Source: an uncultured Lachnospiraceae bacterium
Lineage (GTDB): Bacteria > Bacillota_A > Clostridia > Lachnospirales > Lachnospiraceae
Length of the DNA: 7,533 nucleotides
Reading direction: 5' to 3'
NCBI GenBank assembly: GCA_947175285.1
Contig: CAMWMM010000232.1
Location: forward strand, 1 to 7,533
Shown: piece by piece, positions 1-7,288 of the stretch
Numbering within the stretch: position 1 is the first letter of the stretch
Layout of the letters: every line of letters starts with the position of its first letter
Made by a program: the position numbers and the translations under genes
The notes under the pieces: generated by a model
Told to the model about the DNA's origin: nothing
What the model saw: the letters and a program-made list of their open reading frames with translations, nothing else
The model's database searches: none

Positions 1-2929
1 ATCTGGAAATATCTTTCTTCATTGCCGGCAAATCCGACATCTCTTCATTGCGCATTGAAGAAGCATCCGAAAGCGTAATCTCATATTCATCCCACATGTA
101 ATTAATCTGGGATTCTATGGAGGTTTCCAACTTTTCTTTCTGCGAATTCAAACGATATACTTCCTTATCCAGTGCATTCATCCGGCCGGAAAGTTCTTCT
201 CTTTCATTAAAAAAGTTTTTCTGTTTCGCCGAAAGTTCTTCTTTTGCCGCAATATCTTCCTGAAGCTTGCGCTCCGTATCCGACTGTGTTGTATGGGAGG
301 CAACAATCGTCTTCTCAATTTCCAGAATACTTTCTTTCTTCCGCTCTACATCCTCTTTGCTTGACTGCAGACCCTCTTTTACTTCCTTAAGTTCCGCCTC
401 ATGCCGCTCTATCTCACCTAAGATACGTTCCACATTCTGTCTGTGGAATTCCTCTTTCTGCAGCATTTTCTCTACTTCAACATCCCATTCGGACACTTTT
501 GCAGACTGCACGGACTCTTCGGCGCGCTCTTTCTCTAACTGGCTCTGAAACTCTGCAATCTGTGCCTCCACATTCTTTTCCAGCTTCTCAGAATCTTCCA
601 GTTCTTTGATGATATCATCTTTTCCCTGTTTGATTTCCTTGATCTGCGCTTCCATCTCCATATCTTCCGACTGTAACTCTTCAGAGCCCGTGGCAGCTTC
701 GCTTCGACGCTCTCTTGCCTGCTCCACATTGAGTCTTGCGGTATTTTGTTCGATGAATTTACGCTGCAGCTGCCCTTTAATATCCTCTATTTCAAGGCGC
801 AGCTTATTTCTTGCCGCTTTGGTCTTTTCAATATCATTAAGCAGATTATCAATGTCAATGACATACTGTTTTACTTTCTTCTCCAATTCCTCCATTTCAC
901 GGCGTCTTCCTAACAGATTGCTGTTATTCTTAAAAGCACCGCCGCTGATAGCGCCGCCGGGTACAAGCAGTTCGCCTTCGACAGTTACCATGCGGATGCT
1001 GTGATGAAACTTTGCTGCAATTTTTACCGCATTATCCACATTATCAACGACTACAATTCTTCCCAGTAACGCTTTTGCCACATTCTTGTATTTCTTATCA
1101 ATTTTTACAAGCTCGTCCGCCATACCGATAACGCCTTTTTCTTTTAACGCTTCGGGATTCTTAAACTCCTGCGGGTCCGTAATACTTGTCAGCGGTAAAA
1201 ATGTAGCACGGCCTGACCTGCTGGACTTTAAATAAGCAATCATACTCTTAGCGGTCTCTTCATCTTCCGTTACAATATTCTGAATATTTCCGCCAAGCGC
1301 CGTCTCAATTGCCGTTTCATATTTGGCTTCCGCCTGAATGATATCTGCTACGACACCAATAATACCTTTTTCTTTTGATTTCTTTTCCATGACAGCTTTA
1401 ACTGCACCGCCATAGCCCTCATAACGCTCCGTCAAATTGGAAAGCGCATCTAACTTGGATTTTTCCTGATGGTACAAAACCTGTGTATCGCGGAGTTTCT
1501 GGTCTTTCCCGGCAAGTTCCTCCCGCATGCCTGCAAGTTTTTCCTCCAGCACCTCCTGGTTGTCATTCAAATCCTGAATTTCCCCGTTTACGCGTTCAAA
1601 CTCCCCTTCGAGATTCTTAATCGTCTCCGCCTGTGCCGCTTCGTCCGATTTTGCGCGTAGTAATCTGGAATTTAACTCCGCTTTCCGGATTTGTATCTGC
1701 TCTAACATCGTATCATAACGCCCCATCTTGGATTTGATGGTTGCTCTGTTATTCAACGCCTCGATAATCGTATTTTTTCCGCTTTCAATATTATTATTTA
1801 ATTCCTCAATCCTGTTTTGAACGTTTTCCAACAGTTCTCTTGCTTCTTCCCTTGCCTGCTGCAAGGCTGTCAGCTTTTCGTCTATTTCCGCTTTCTGCTT
1901 TAAAATATCTTCCTTTTCTTCCTGTCTTTCCTGAATGGACGCCTGAATAGATTCCTCTCTGGAATGAAGATGTTCCTCGTTTCCCTCTGCGGAATGAATC
2001 TGCTCTTTTAAGACGTTCATCTCACCCTCTAATTTAGAGCGCATAACGCCCGTATCCGTCAGTGCCGACCTTGCCTCTTCAATAGACTGGTCTAAAAGCT
2101 CTATCCGGCTCTCTATCTGCTCATACTCTTCCTTGATATGCTCATACTTATTCGTGGTATCTTCTAATTCTCCGCCGGCAATGCGCAGATTTTCATCGAC
2201 TGTGTCAAGCTGCTGTTTGATACTGATATTCTCTACCAGAAAAACATTGACGTCCAGCGTCTTTAGTTCTTCTTTTTTTCGCAGATATATTCTTGCTTTT
2301 TCAGATTGTTTTTCTAGCGGGTCAATCTGTTTTTCCAACTCTGCAAGAATGTCGTTGACACGGACAAGATTCTGCTTCTCATCCTCTAATTTCTTCTGCG
2401 CCGCATATTTTCTGCGCTTAAATTTTACAATACCTGCCGCCTCGTCAAAAAGCTCACGGCGTTCCTCCGGTTTACCGCTCAAAATCTTATCAATCTGACC
2501 CTGACCGATAATGGAATATCCCTCTTTACCGATACCGGTATCGTAAAAAAGTTCATTGACATCTTTCAGACGGCATATCGTACCGTTAATCATATATTCG
2601 CTTTCACCGGAACGGTACAATCTTCTGGAAACCGTTACCTCGTTGTAATCAATGGCAAGCTGGTGGTCCGCATTGTCCAGTGTAATTGCCACATAGGCGG
2701 AACCAAGCGCTTTTCGCATCTCTGTACCGGAAAAAATAACATCCTGCATCGAAGCGCCGCGAAGCTGCTTAATACGCTGCTCTCCAAGCACCCACCTCAC
2801 AGCGTCCGCAACATTACTTTTACCGCTTCCGTTTGGTCCTACAATACCTGTAATGCCGTTATGGAACTGAAACGTAATTTTATTTGCAAAAGACTTAAAT
2901 CCCTGTACTTCAATACTTTTTAAATACAT
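1..2929 (-). CDS. smc: Chromosome segregation/condensation ATPase SMC, C-terminus cut off by window edge
   Basis: SMC is the ATPase core of the bacterial condensin (with ScpA and ScpB) that compacts and helps segregate the chromosome. The frame is open from the ATG at 2929 to position 1, giving about 976 codons of a family usually near 1,190, so roughly the last 200 residues with the ABC signature and Walker B are outside the window. Visible parts in order: N-terminal head beginning MYLKSIEVQGFKSFA, Walker A GPNGSGKS at residues 31-38, Q-loop region YSIIGQGQIDKIL near 138-150, a long charged first coiled coil, a hinge at about 500-665 with RYEGYGGAV, SGRATFLPLT and VPGGAISGGA, then the returning coiled coil, ending at MRNEEMSDLPAMKKDIS. 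A GGAGG Shine-Dalgarno sits 6 nt before the ATG. It starts 26 nt after rnc, consistent with one operon. The identification is secure; nothing suggests damage in the visible part. Confidence 0.97.
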   Translation of the reverse strand, partial: MYLKSIEVQGFKSFANKITFQFHNGITGIVGPNGSGKSNVADAVRWVLGEQRIKQLRGASMQDVIFSGTEMRKALGSAYVAITLDNADHQLAIDYNEVTVSRRLYRSGESEYMINGTICRLKDVNELFYDTGIGKEGYSIIGQGQIDKILSGKPEERRELFDEAAGIVKFKRRKYAAQKKLEDEKQNLVRVNDILAELEKQIDPLEKQSEKARIYLRKKEELKTLDVNVFLVENISIKQQLDTVDENLRIAGGELEDTTNKYEHIKEEYEQIESRIELLDQSIEEARSALTDTGVMRSKLEGEMNVLKEQIHSAEGNEEHLHSREESIQASIQERQEEKEDILKQKAEIDEKLTALQQAREEARELLENVQNRIEELNNNIESGKNTIIEALNNRATIKSKMGRYDTMLEQIQIRKAELNSRLLRAKSDEAAQAETIKNLEGEFERVNGEIQDLNDNQEVLEEKLAGMREELAGKDQKLRDTQVLYHQEKSKLDALSNLTERYEGYGGAVKAVMEKKSKEKGIIGVVADIIQAEAKYETAIETALGGNIQNIVTEDEETAKSMIAYLKSSRSGRATFLPLTSITDPQEFKNPEALKEKGVIGMADELVKIDKKYKNVAKALLGRIVVVDNVDNAVKIAAKFHHSIRMVTVEGELLVPGGAISGGAFKNNSNLLGRRREMEELEKKVKQYVIDIDNLLNDIEKTKAARNKLRLEIEDIKGQLQRKFIEQNTARLNVEQARERRSEAATGSEELQSEDMEMEAQIKEIKQGKDDIIKELEDSEKLEKNVEAQIAEFQSQLEKERAEESVQSAKVSEWDVEVEKMLQKEEFHRQNVERILGEIERHEAELKEVKEGLQSSKEDVERKKESILEIEKTIVASHTTQSDTERKLQEDIAAKEELSAKQKNFFNEREELSGRMNALDKEVYRLNSQKEKLETSIESQINYMWDEYEITLSDASSMRNEEMSDLPAMKKDISR

Positions 2930-2955
2930 GTATCCCTCCGTGCATTTTCGCACAA

Positions 2956-3642
2956 TTACTCTTTCATGGTCTTCAGCGCCTCATACGCCGCCTGCTGTTC
3001 TGCCGCTTTTTTCGTTCGTCCCTGCCCCGCTCCGATTGTCTTATCGTCAATTTTTGCTTCTATTACGAACATTTTGTCATGATCCGGTCCCTCTTCCCGG
3101 ATAAGTTCATAGTGGAGCGTTCCCTGATTCTTTTGCTGAACCCGCTCCTGCAAAATAGTCTTGGCATCATAAAAAAGCTGTTTATGCTCCAAATCCGACA
3201 ATATAAAACGATGAATATAGGCTTTCGCTTCTTCCATGCCGTTATCCACATAAAGAGCGCCGATAATCGCCTCCATCACGTCCGAAATAATGGAATCTTT
3301 CGTCCTGCCGCCGGTCATCTCTTCCCCTTTGCCGAGCAGAATATAATCCTCTAACCCAAATTCTTTCGCACAATAAGCAAGCGCCTGCTCACATACCATA
3401 GAGGCGCGCATTCTCGTCAACTGCCCCTCTGTCATCTTTGCATTTTCCCGAAAAAGGAATTCACTCGACACAAGCTCTAATACGGCATCTCCTAAAAATT
3501 CCAGACGCTCATAATCATCATATTTATTAATTTTCTGCTCGTTCGCAAAAGAGCTGTGTGTCAGCGCCTGTTTCAGCAGACGTTTATCCTGAAAAGAATA
3601 TCCTATTTTTTGTTCCAGTTCTTCTAATGGTTTTTGCTGCAT
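2956..3642 (-). CDS. rnc: Ribonuclease III
   Basis: RNase III is a dimeric, Mg-dependent endonuclease that cuts double-stranded RNA in rRNA precursors, structured mRNAs and antisense duplexes in the cytoplasm. The 228-residue protein has normal family length. The RNase III domain (about 8-155) contains the signature ERLEFLGDAV at 45-54. By alignment with the E. coli enzyme the metal-binding acidic residues are E45, E48, D52, D121 and E124 (the last two in DVMEAIIGA), all present, so it should be active. A double-stranded-RNA binding domain fills about 160-226, with the typical end GRTKKAAEQQAAYEAL. The ATG at 3642 has a GGGAG Shine-Dalgarno about 6 nt upstream. The gene lies between acpP and smc, the conserved Firmicutes arrangement. 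Its leader is only 45 nt and holds the acpP terminator hairpin, so its transcription probably depends on read-through or on a promoter inside acpP. Confidence 0.97.
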   Translation of the reverse strand: MQQKPLEELEQKIGYSFQDKRLLKQALTHSSFANEQKINKYDDYERLEFLGDAVLELVSSEFLFRENAKMTEGQLTRMRASMVCEQALAYCAKEFGLEDYILLGKGEEMTGGRTKDSIISDVMEAIIGALYVDNGMEEAKAYIHRFILSDLEHKQLFYDAKTILQERVQQKNQGTLHYELIREEGPDHDKMFVIEAKIDDKTIGAGQGRTKKAAEQQAAYEALKTMKE

Positions 3643-3654
3643 CTATATCTCCCA

Positions 3655-3687
3655 TCTAAAAAAACCCTTTCCGAAAGGGTTTTTCTT
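3655..3687 (-). terminator. Intrinsic terminator/attenuator between acpP and rnc
   Basis: Read on the minus strand, the bases just after the acpP stop form AAAAACCCTTT, loop CGG, AAAGGGTTTTT (plus positions 3674-3684 pairing with 3660-3670): an 11-bp perfect stem with a 3-nt loop followed by a run of seven T. This is the form of a Rho-independent terminator. The rnc Shine-Dalgarno starts only a few bases after the T run, so termination here must be partial if rnc and smc are expressed from the plsX promoter. The likely role, by inference, is to keep rnc and smc mRNA well below that of the very abundant ACP. The opposite strand also carries a T run after the stem, so the element could act in both directions. 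Confidence 0.8.
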
Positions 3688-3927
3688 TTACCTTGCCGAT
3701 TGAATCGAACTTTTTATTAACTGAACCGCTTCTTCTACTGTTGTTATATGTTCCACCTTTTCCGGCGGAATTTCTATATCGAATTCATCTTCAATTCCCA
3801 TTACAATCTGGAAAATATCTAAAGAATCCGCTCCTAAATCTTCCATAAAAGTTGTTTCCATTGCAATCTCTTCCGGGTCTACATTCAAGACTTGCGCAAC
3901 GACCTGTTTTAATTTTTCAAATTCCAT
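3688..3927 (-). CDS. acpP: Acyl carrier protein
   Basis: This small acidic protein carries growing acyl chains on a 4'-phosphopantetheine arm during fatty acid synthesis, and delivers acyl groups to PlsX and other acyltransferases in the cytoplasm. The 79-residue length and helical-bundle pattern fit the family. The attachment motif GADSLD is intact, with the modified serine at residue 35, followed by the conserved acidic helix IFQIVMGIEDEFDIEIP. The gene begins 18 nt after the plsX stop, so the two are almost certainly cotranscribed and functionally linked, since PlsX uses acyl-ACP as substrate. The ribosome binding site is not a tight consensus: AGGAAAGG lies about 12 nt before the ATG. The gene is followed immediately by a strong terminator-like hairpin. 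It could in principle be a carrier for a special pathway, but the housekeeping context makes the primary ACP the best call. Confidence 0.96.
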   Translation of the reverse strand: MEFEKLKQVVAQVLNVDPEEIAMETTFMEDLGADSLDIFQIVMGIEDEFDIEIPPEKVEHITTVEEAVQLIKSSIQSAR

Positions 3928-3945
3928 ACAAACAGCCAGCCTTTC

Positions 3946-4956
3946 CTAATCTTGTACCGCAATCTTTTCTCTGATTTTTTCATTGATTTTCTGTTCTTTG
4001 AACGTAATACACTGTAAAATAGAGTTCTTAATCTCAACGGATTTGGAACTGCCGTGCGTCTTTACCACAAGTCCATTCAAACCAAGCATCGGCGCCCCGC
4101 CATACTGCTCTAAATCGAAAGCCTTCAATGTCTTTTTCAAAGCAGGCTTTACTAACAGTGCACCAATCTTACTGCGGAAAGAAGTCATCATGCCTGCCTT
4201 TACTTTTTTAATTAAAGTGCCGCCGACACCTTCGTACATTTTTAATATAACATTGCCGACAAAAGCTTCACATACAATTACATCTGCCTCTCCTGCAGGA
4301 ATATCCCTTGCTTCAATGCTTCCCGTAAAATTAATATCAGGACAGTTCTTCAAAAGCGGAAAAGTTTCTTTTACAAGTGCATTTCCCTTTTCCTCTTCCG
4401 CGCCGATATTGACAATCGCTACCTTTGGATTCTTAACACCCATCACGTTTTCCATATAAATAGAACCCATCTTCGCAAACTGTACAAGGTGAGACGGTCT
4501 TGCGTCCACATTGGCTCCGCAGTCTACAAGCAGCGCGCAGCCGTTTTCCGTAGGGATAAGCGGCGCAAGCGGCGGTCTTTCCACACCTTTGATACGTCCT
4601 ACAATAACCTGTCCGCCTACTAATGTTGCTCCGGTACTGCCTGCAGATACATAAGCATCACAGGTTCCGTCTTTTACCAGATAAAGGGCTTTTACCAGAG
4701 AAGAATCTTTCTTCTTGCGAATTGCCATAACCGGAGGTTCCGCCGTTTCAATAATTTCACTTGCGGGAACAATCGTAAGCTGCTCTTCCGGATAAGTATA
4801 TCCGGCAAGTTCAGCTTTTATCGCATCTTCTTTTCCTACCAGATATATTTTTACTTTCTGACTCTCCTGAATCGCCTCTATAGCGCCTTTTACTATTTCT
4901 TTCGGGGCATTGTCGCCGCCCATGGCATCAACCGCTACATTTACATATTCTCCCAT
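3946..4956 (-). CDS. plsX: Phosphate acyltransferase PlsX
   Basis: PlsX converts acyl-ACP plus phosphate to acyl-phosphate, the acyl donor for PlsY in the first step of membrane phospholipid synthesis in most Gram-positives. It is a peripheral membrane enzyme. From the ATG at 4956 the protein is 336 residues, normal for the family. The start reads MGEYVNVAVDAMGGDNAP, the family N-terminal pattern. Further conserved stretches are AYVSAGSTGATL, the glycine-rich GGAPMLGLNG region and the C-terminal helix. The frame stays open upstream to ATG codons at 4986 and 5007. I prefer 4956 because an AGGA Shine-Dalgarno sits 5 nt before it, the family normally begins a few residues before DAMGGD, and the upstream ATGs lack a clear binding site. 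The next gene is acpP, encoding its substrate carrier, and a promoter lies about 80 bp upstream. Confidence 0.95.
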   Translation of the reverse strand: MGEYVNVAVDAMGGDNAPKEIVKGAIEAIQESQKVKIYLVGKEDAIKAELAGYTYPEEQLTIVPASEIIETAEPPVMAIRKKKDSSLVKALYLVKDGTCDAYVSAGSTGATLVGGQVIVGRIKGVERPPLAPLIPTENGCALLVDCGANVDARPSHLVQFAKMGSIYMENVMGVKNPKVAIVNIGAEEEKGNALVKETFPLLKNCPDINFTGSIEARDIPAGEADVIVCEAFVGNVILKMYEGVGGTLIKKVKAGMMTSFRSKIGALLVKPALKKTLKAFDLEQYGGAPMLGLNGLVVKTHGSSKSVEIKNSILQCITFKEQKINEKIREKIAVQD

Positions 4957-5029
4957 GACAATCCTGTATCCCTTCTGTCCGTTCATAAGTCTGTACCGTA
5001 TGCACATACCTTTTCATTATCAGGCATCT

Positions 5030-5064
5030 TATACTAATATACTAAACCATGGGATAAAAATCAA
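5030..5064 (-). promoter_or_regulatory. Promoter of the plsX-acpP-rnc-smc operon, with tandem 8-bp repeat over the -10
   Basis: On the minus strand TTGATT (plus 5059-5064; 4 of 6 to the sigma-A -35) is followed after exactly 17 bp by TATATT (plus 5036-5041; 5 of 6 to the -10). Transcription would start near 5029, giving a leader of about 70 nt to the plsX ATG. The -10 lies inside a perfect tandem repeat of TTAGTATA (plus 5030-5037 and 5038-5045), which could be a binding site for a regulator of lipid genes. That role is a guess: the repeat is direct rather than palindromic and does not match the FapR consensus as I remember it. Confidence 0.65.
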
Positions 5065-5126
5065 GTTATTCGGGGAAAAAAGAATCTGCTTTAACCCCTG
5101 CCTCTGCATTCATTGCCTGTCAATCT

Positions 5127-5160
5127 AAAAAGGCACCCGGATACTTATTCCAAATGCCTT
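5127..5160 (-). terminator. Intrinsic terminator after mazF
   Basis: Twenty-four bases after the mazF stop the minus strand shows AAGGCA (plus 5155-5160) and its complement TGCCTT (plus 5130-5135). Between them is an inner imperfect helix, GGAATA with TATCC. A run of five T at 5127-5131 ends the structure. The arrangement fits a Rho-independent terminator that isolates the mazEF unit from the plsX promoter just downstream. The opposite strand lacks a comparable T run, so the direction is clear. Confidence 0.65.
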
Positions 5161-5184
5161 CAAAAATTCATTATTTGTTGCTGC

Positions 5185-5511
5185 TTACATAAAGCTGATA
5201 ATCAACTCTCTTGCTTCATTCCAGATATCATCCGGACATTCTTCTTTAAACTGAGCGTTTCTGGCACCAATGTCCAACATTTTAGCCTGATCACACAGTA
5301 TGACACCTGTCGTTTGTGTTCTTTCATCCAATTCTATATGAAACGGATGTTTTTTATTTGTGTTAGTTATTGGACAGACAAGCGCTAATGAACTATGATG
5401 ATTCAAAATATCATTACTCAAAACAATTGCTGGTCTTCTCCCACTCTGCTCATGCCCCTTTTGAGGATTAAAATCCATAATGATGATATCGCCTTGCTTA
5501 TAAGTTACCAA
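5185..5511 (-). CDS. mazF: Type II toxin MazF (PemK/Kid-family mRNA endoribonuclease)
   Basis: MazF toxins are ribosome-independent endoribonucleases that cut single-stranded RNA at short sequences and stop growth when the antitoxin is degraded. The 108-residue protein aligns well with E. coli MazF: GDIIIMDFNPQKGHEQSGRRPAIVLS at the N-terminus, CPITNTNKKHPF in the middle and GVILCDQAKMLD later. Counterparts of E. coli R29 and T52, needed for catalysis, appear as R26 and T49, so the toxin should be active. The start is a TTG at 5511; an in-frame stop lies two codons upstream and no ATG or GTG is available near the N-terminus. It overlaps the end of mazE by 7 nt (shared TTGGTAA), and AGGG sits 8 nt before the TTG inside mazE. 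Both features point to translational coupling with the antitoxin. The cleavage sequence cannot be read from the protein alone. Confidence 0.93.
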   Translation of the reverse strand: MVTYKQGDIIIMDFNPQKGHEQSGRRPAIVLSNDILNHHSSLALVCPITNTNKKHPFHIELDERTQTTGVILCDQAKMLDIGARNAQFKEECPDDIWNEARELIISFM

Positions 5512-5828
5512 TACTCATTCCCTACCGGACCACCTACATCAACCTCTTGCGTACTTTCGACATAAATCTCTTCAATCGGTCTTTTGTAGAATGCTTCCAA
5601 CCTTTCTTCTAAATTAAGGTATTTCGGCTTATTTACCTTTTCAATAGTCATTTTTCCATCATATATACTTATTCCTATCGTATCGTCTTCCTTTAAATTC
5701 ATCTGTGACAGTATTTCCTTTGATAATCTGATTCCTTGACTATTCCCCCACTTCCTTATTATAGTTTGTGTTGTAAACATATTCATTATTTTTTTTGATT
5801 GTTCGCTCATCCTAGCATTTGTGTTCAT
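5505..5828 (-). CDS. mazE: Type II antitoxin MazE (AbrB-fold)
   Basis: MazE neutralises MazF by wrapping its acidic C-terminal tail around the toxin dimer, and its N-terminal swapped-hairpin (AbrB/SpoVT) domain binds the operon's own promoter. The DNA-binding part is clear at residues 24-65: RKWGNSQGIRLSKEIL, then DDTIGISIYDGKMTIEKV. The acidic tail ends VDVGGPVGNEYW, closely resembling the tail of E. coli MazE. I chose the ATG at 5828 because AAAGGA lies about 7 nt upstream. It yields 107 residues with about 16 more at the N-terminus than usual. In-frame ATGs at 5810, 5786 and 5780 could give shorter forms, and 5780 would match the usual family start. The gene is A+T richer than plsX downstream, which hints at acquisition by transfer. 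It precedes and overlaps mazF, and four operator-like boxes lie over its promoter. Confidence 0.92.
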   Translation of the reverse strand: MNTNARMSEQSKKIMNMFTTQTIIRKWGNSQGIRLSKEILSQMNLKEDDTIGISIYDGKMTIEKVNKPKYLNLEERLEAFYKRPIEEIYVESTQEVDVGGPVGNEYW

Positions 5829-5917
5829 TTTCTTTTCCTTTAATCTTTTTTGTTTTCTTCAATTCCCATTTGTATTCTTGTCATGTCTTTTCGTCTTTTA
5901 CCTATTTGTGTTTGTAA

Positions 5918-5965
5918 GTATATACAATGGATATACCTTGAAATTAGTATATACAAAGTATATCC
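5918..5965. promoter_or_regulatory. Four-box operator over the mazEF promoter
   Basis: Four 8-bp boxes are visible on the plus strand: GTATATAC at 5918-5925, GGATATAC at 5929-5936, GTATATAC at 5947-5954 and GTATATCC at 5958-5965. They form two pairs with an 11-bp step inside each pair and 18 bp between pairs; the middle spacers are AAT and AAA. GGATATAC and GTATATCC are exact inverted copies about the centre. The third box covers the -10, the fourth lies in the spacer, and the first two lie at and just after the expected start site. Binding by MazE or MazE-MazF complexes is inferred from known mazEF autoregulation, in which the E. coli promoter carries related alternating palindromes. Confidence 0.72.
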
Positions 5966-5974
5966 AATTGTCAA
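5946..5974 (-). promoter_or_regulatory. mazEF promoter
   Basis: The minus strand has a perfect -35 TTGACA (plus 5969-5974), a 17-bp spacer and -10 TATACT (plus 5946-5951; 5 of 6). An A/T-only stretch directly upstream (plus about 5975-5995) could serve as an UP element. Transcription should start near 5939, leaving a leader of about 110 nt before the mazE ATG. This is the best promoter in the window and would be strong unless repressed, as expected for an autoregulated toxin-antitoxin operon. Confidence 0.82.
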
Positions 5975-6009
5975 TAAAAATATTTATAATATTTATGCGT
6001 TACATAAAA

Positions 6010-7254
6010 TTAATTAGTAAATTCTATTTCCTTACCGTATAACGCCCTTTCCTCTAAAATCTGCCGAAAATTTTCCGATTCACGATATCCTCTCAGTTCA
6101 TCCAGATATTCCTGCATGTCGCAAAGATATACATATATTTTCGATACATCCCTATCGCTTACAGCAAATGTACTCCCCCAGGAACTGCTTCCGCCGGACA
6201 GTAATTTCCCATCTGCATCCAATACCGCAACACAGACGCCCTGCTTTAACCGCTCCTCACTGCAATTCATTTCTACCGTAATCTCGAACATTGTCTTAGA
6301 TACGCTGTATAATCCCGCTCCCGCTTCATTCCTTTCATTAACCGTGACAATCTGTGCATTTTCTTTATCTACCGCTAACGAAAGTTCAAATTCAAACGGC
6401 CCGTCAAACCACCAATTCTCATGTGTATTGGGAAAAGCAGACCAGTCCCCGCTATATACCTCTTTCATAAAGGCATCCCATTCCTCATCTGTCATTGCTT
6501 CCAATTCTTCCTTTGTTTTCCCCTGATAATCAGGTTTTTCCGGTTCTGCCTTATCTCCTATAATCTGATTAATCGTAAAGTCTATGTTAAGAAAATCCTC
6601 CGCAAGAAGCATATCCTTTTTCTCCTGGTCTCCCTGCGTAATATCCCTGATATCAATACGGTAAATGCCCGCAAAGGTATGTTCATCCAGAAAATCCCCT
6701 TCCAGATATCCAAATCCGTAACCCGGGTCATCTGCCTCGGTAAAAGGATAACGTTCCGTTGTTTTCATACAGATAAGAGGCTGCCCCCAAGACACTGCCG
6801 TTTCCGGGAATTTCTCCTCACTTGTAATCATAAGCGACATGTAAACGGCTCCCACCGAACAATATGCTTCCGAAACCGATACGGTAACTCCGTCAACCGT
6901 TTTTGTATACTTCATGTCTTTTACCGTTTGCACATCTTCGCTTTCTTCACTTTCCGGCTCCTCAAGTTTCTCCGCCACTGCATCCAAATCTCCTCCATAG
7001 GAATAATCATCCTGAAAAAGCTTAAAAATATCGCGGATGACCGGTATCTTTGAGGCTAATGCCGGCGAAGATGCAAAAATACCAATACCAACCACCACTG
7101 CAGCCGCCGCACCTCCGATTTTCACCGCTAATTTCTTTCTTTTATTTTTTTTATAAACCACTTCTCCTGCCTTAATTCCCTGCTGTACTCTTTCCGGCAG
7201 ACTCTCCGGTATACGGATTTTTTCATATTTTAAATTATTCATACTAATTACCAT
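6010..7254 (-). CDS. DUF4179-like single-pass membrane protein, putative anti-sigma factor
   Basis: The 414-residue protein has a short charged N-terminal cytoplasmic segment (about 1-42, with RIPESLPERVQQGIKAG and KKNKRKK) and one membrane helix (about 43-66, rich in A, V, G and I). Directly after the helix comes SPALASKIPVIRDIFKLF, a pattern I associate with DUF4179 proteins. An acidic linker rich in E and S (about 95-108) and a large outer domain of about 300 residues follow. DUF4179 proteins are usually encoded next to ECF sigma factors, and this one follows a sigma gene on the same strand. I therefore infer that the N-terminus holds the sigma factor at the membrane and the outer domain senses an envelope signal, though no signal or sigma-binding motif is proven. 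The start is uncertain: ATG 7254 has GAGAG 6 nt upstream, while ATG 7242 gives MNNLKYEK and also fits. A run of five cysteines is scattered in the outer domain. Confidence 0.8.
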   Translation of the reverse strand: MVISMNNLKYEKIRIPESLPERVQQGIKAGEVVYKKNKRKKLAVKIGGAAAAVVVGIGIFASSPALASKIPVIRDIFKLFQDDYSYGGDLDAVAEKLEEPESEESEDVQTVKDMKYTKTVDGVTVSVSEAYCSVGAVYMSLMITSEEKFPETAVSWGQPLICMKTTERYPFTEADDPGYGFGYLEGDFLDEHTFAGIYRIDIRDITQGDQEKKDMLLAEDFLNIDFTINQIIGDKAEPEKPDYQGKTKEELEAMTDEEWDAFMKEVYSGDWSAFPNTHENWWFDGPFEFELSLAVDKENAQIVTVNERNEAGAGLYSVSKTMFEITVEMNCSEERLKQGVCVAVLDADGKLLSGGSSSWGSTFAVSDRDVSKIYVYLCDMQEYLDELRGYRESENFRQILEERALYGKEIEFTN

Positions 7255-7288
7255 ACCTTTCTCTCAGCCTGCGACATTTGTGTGCCAA

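Noticed and set aside
2926..2933. TACATGTA palindrome at the smc start codon as a MazF cleavage site
   Set aside because: Some Gram-positive MazF enzymes cut at UACAU, but the specificity of this MazF is unknown and a 5-base match is expected often by chance.
3983..4459. 158-codon open frame on the plus strand inside plsX
   Set aside because: It is antisense to a clearly conserved enzyme, has no recognisable domain and no convincing ribosome binding site. The other plus-strand frames within smc, rnc and the DUF4179-like gene were dismissed for the same reason.
4957..5007. Upstream extension of plsX to ATG at 4986 or 5007
   Set aside because: These starts lack a clear ribosome binding site and would add up to 17 residues outside the conserved PlsX N-terminus. 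The start at 4956 has AGGA at good spacing.
5978..5994. AAATATT-ATA-AATATTT hairpin just after the DUF4179-like gene, as a terminator
   Set aside because: The stem is made only of A-T pairs and the T tail is broken. It is more plausibly part of an A/T-rich UP element for the mazEF promoter, so I do not claim a terminator.
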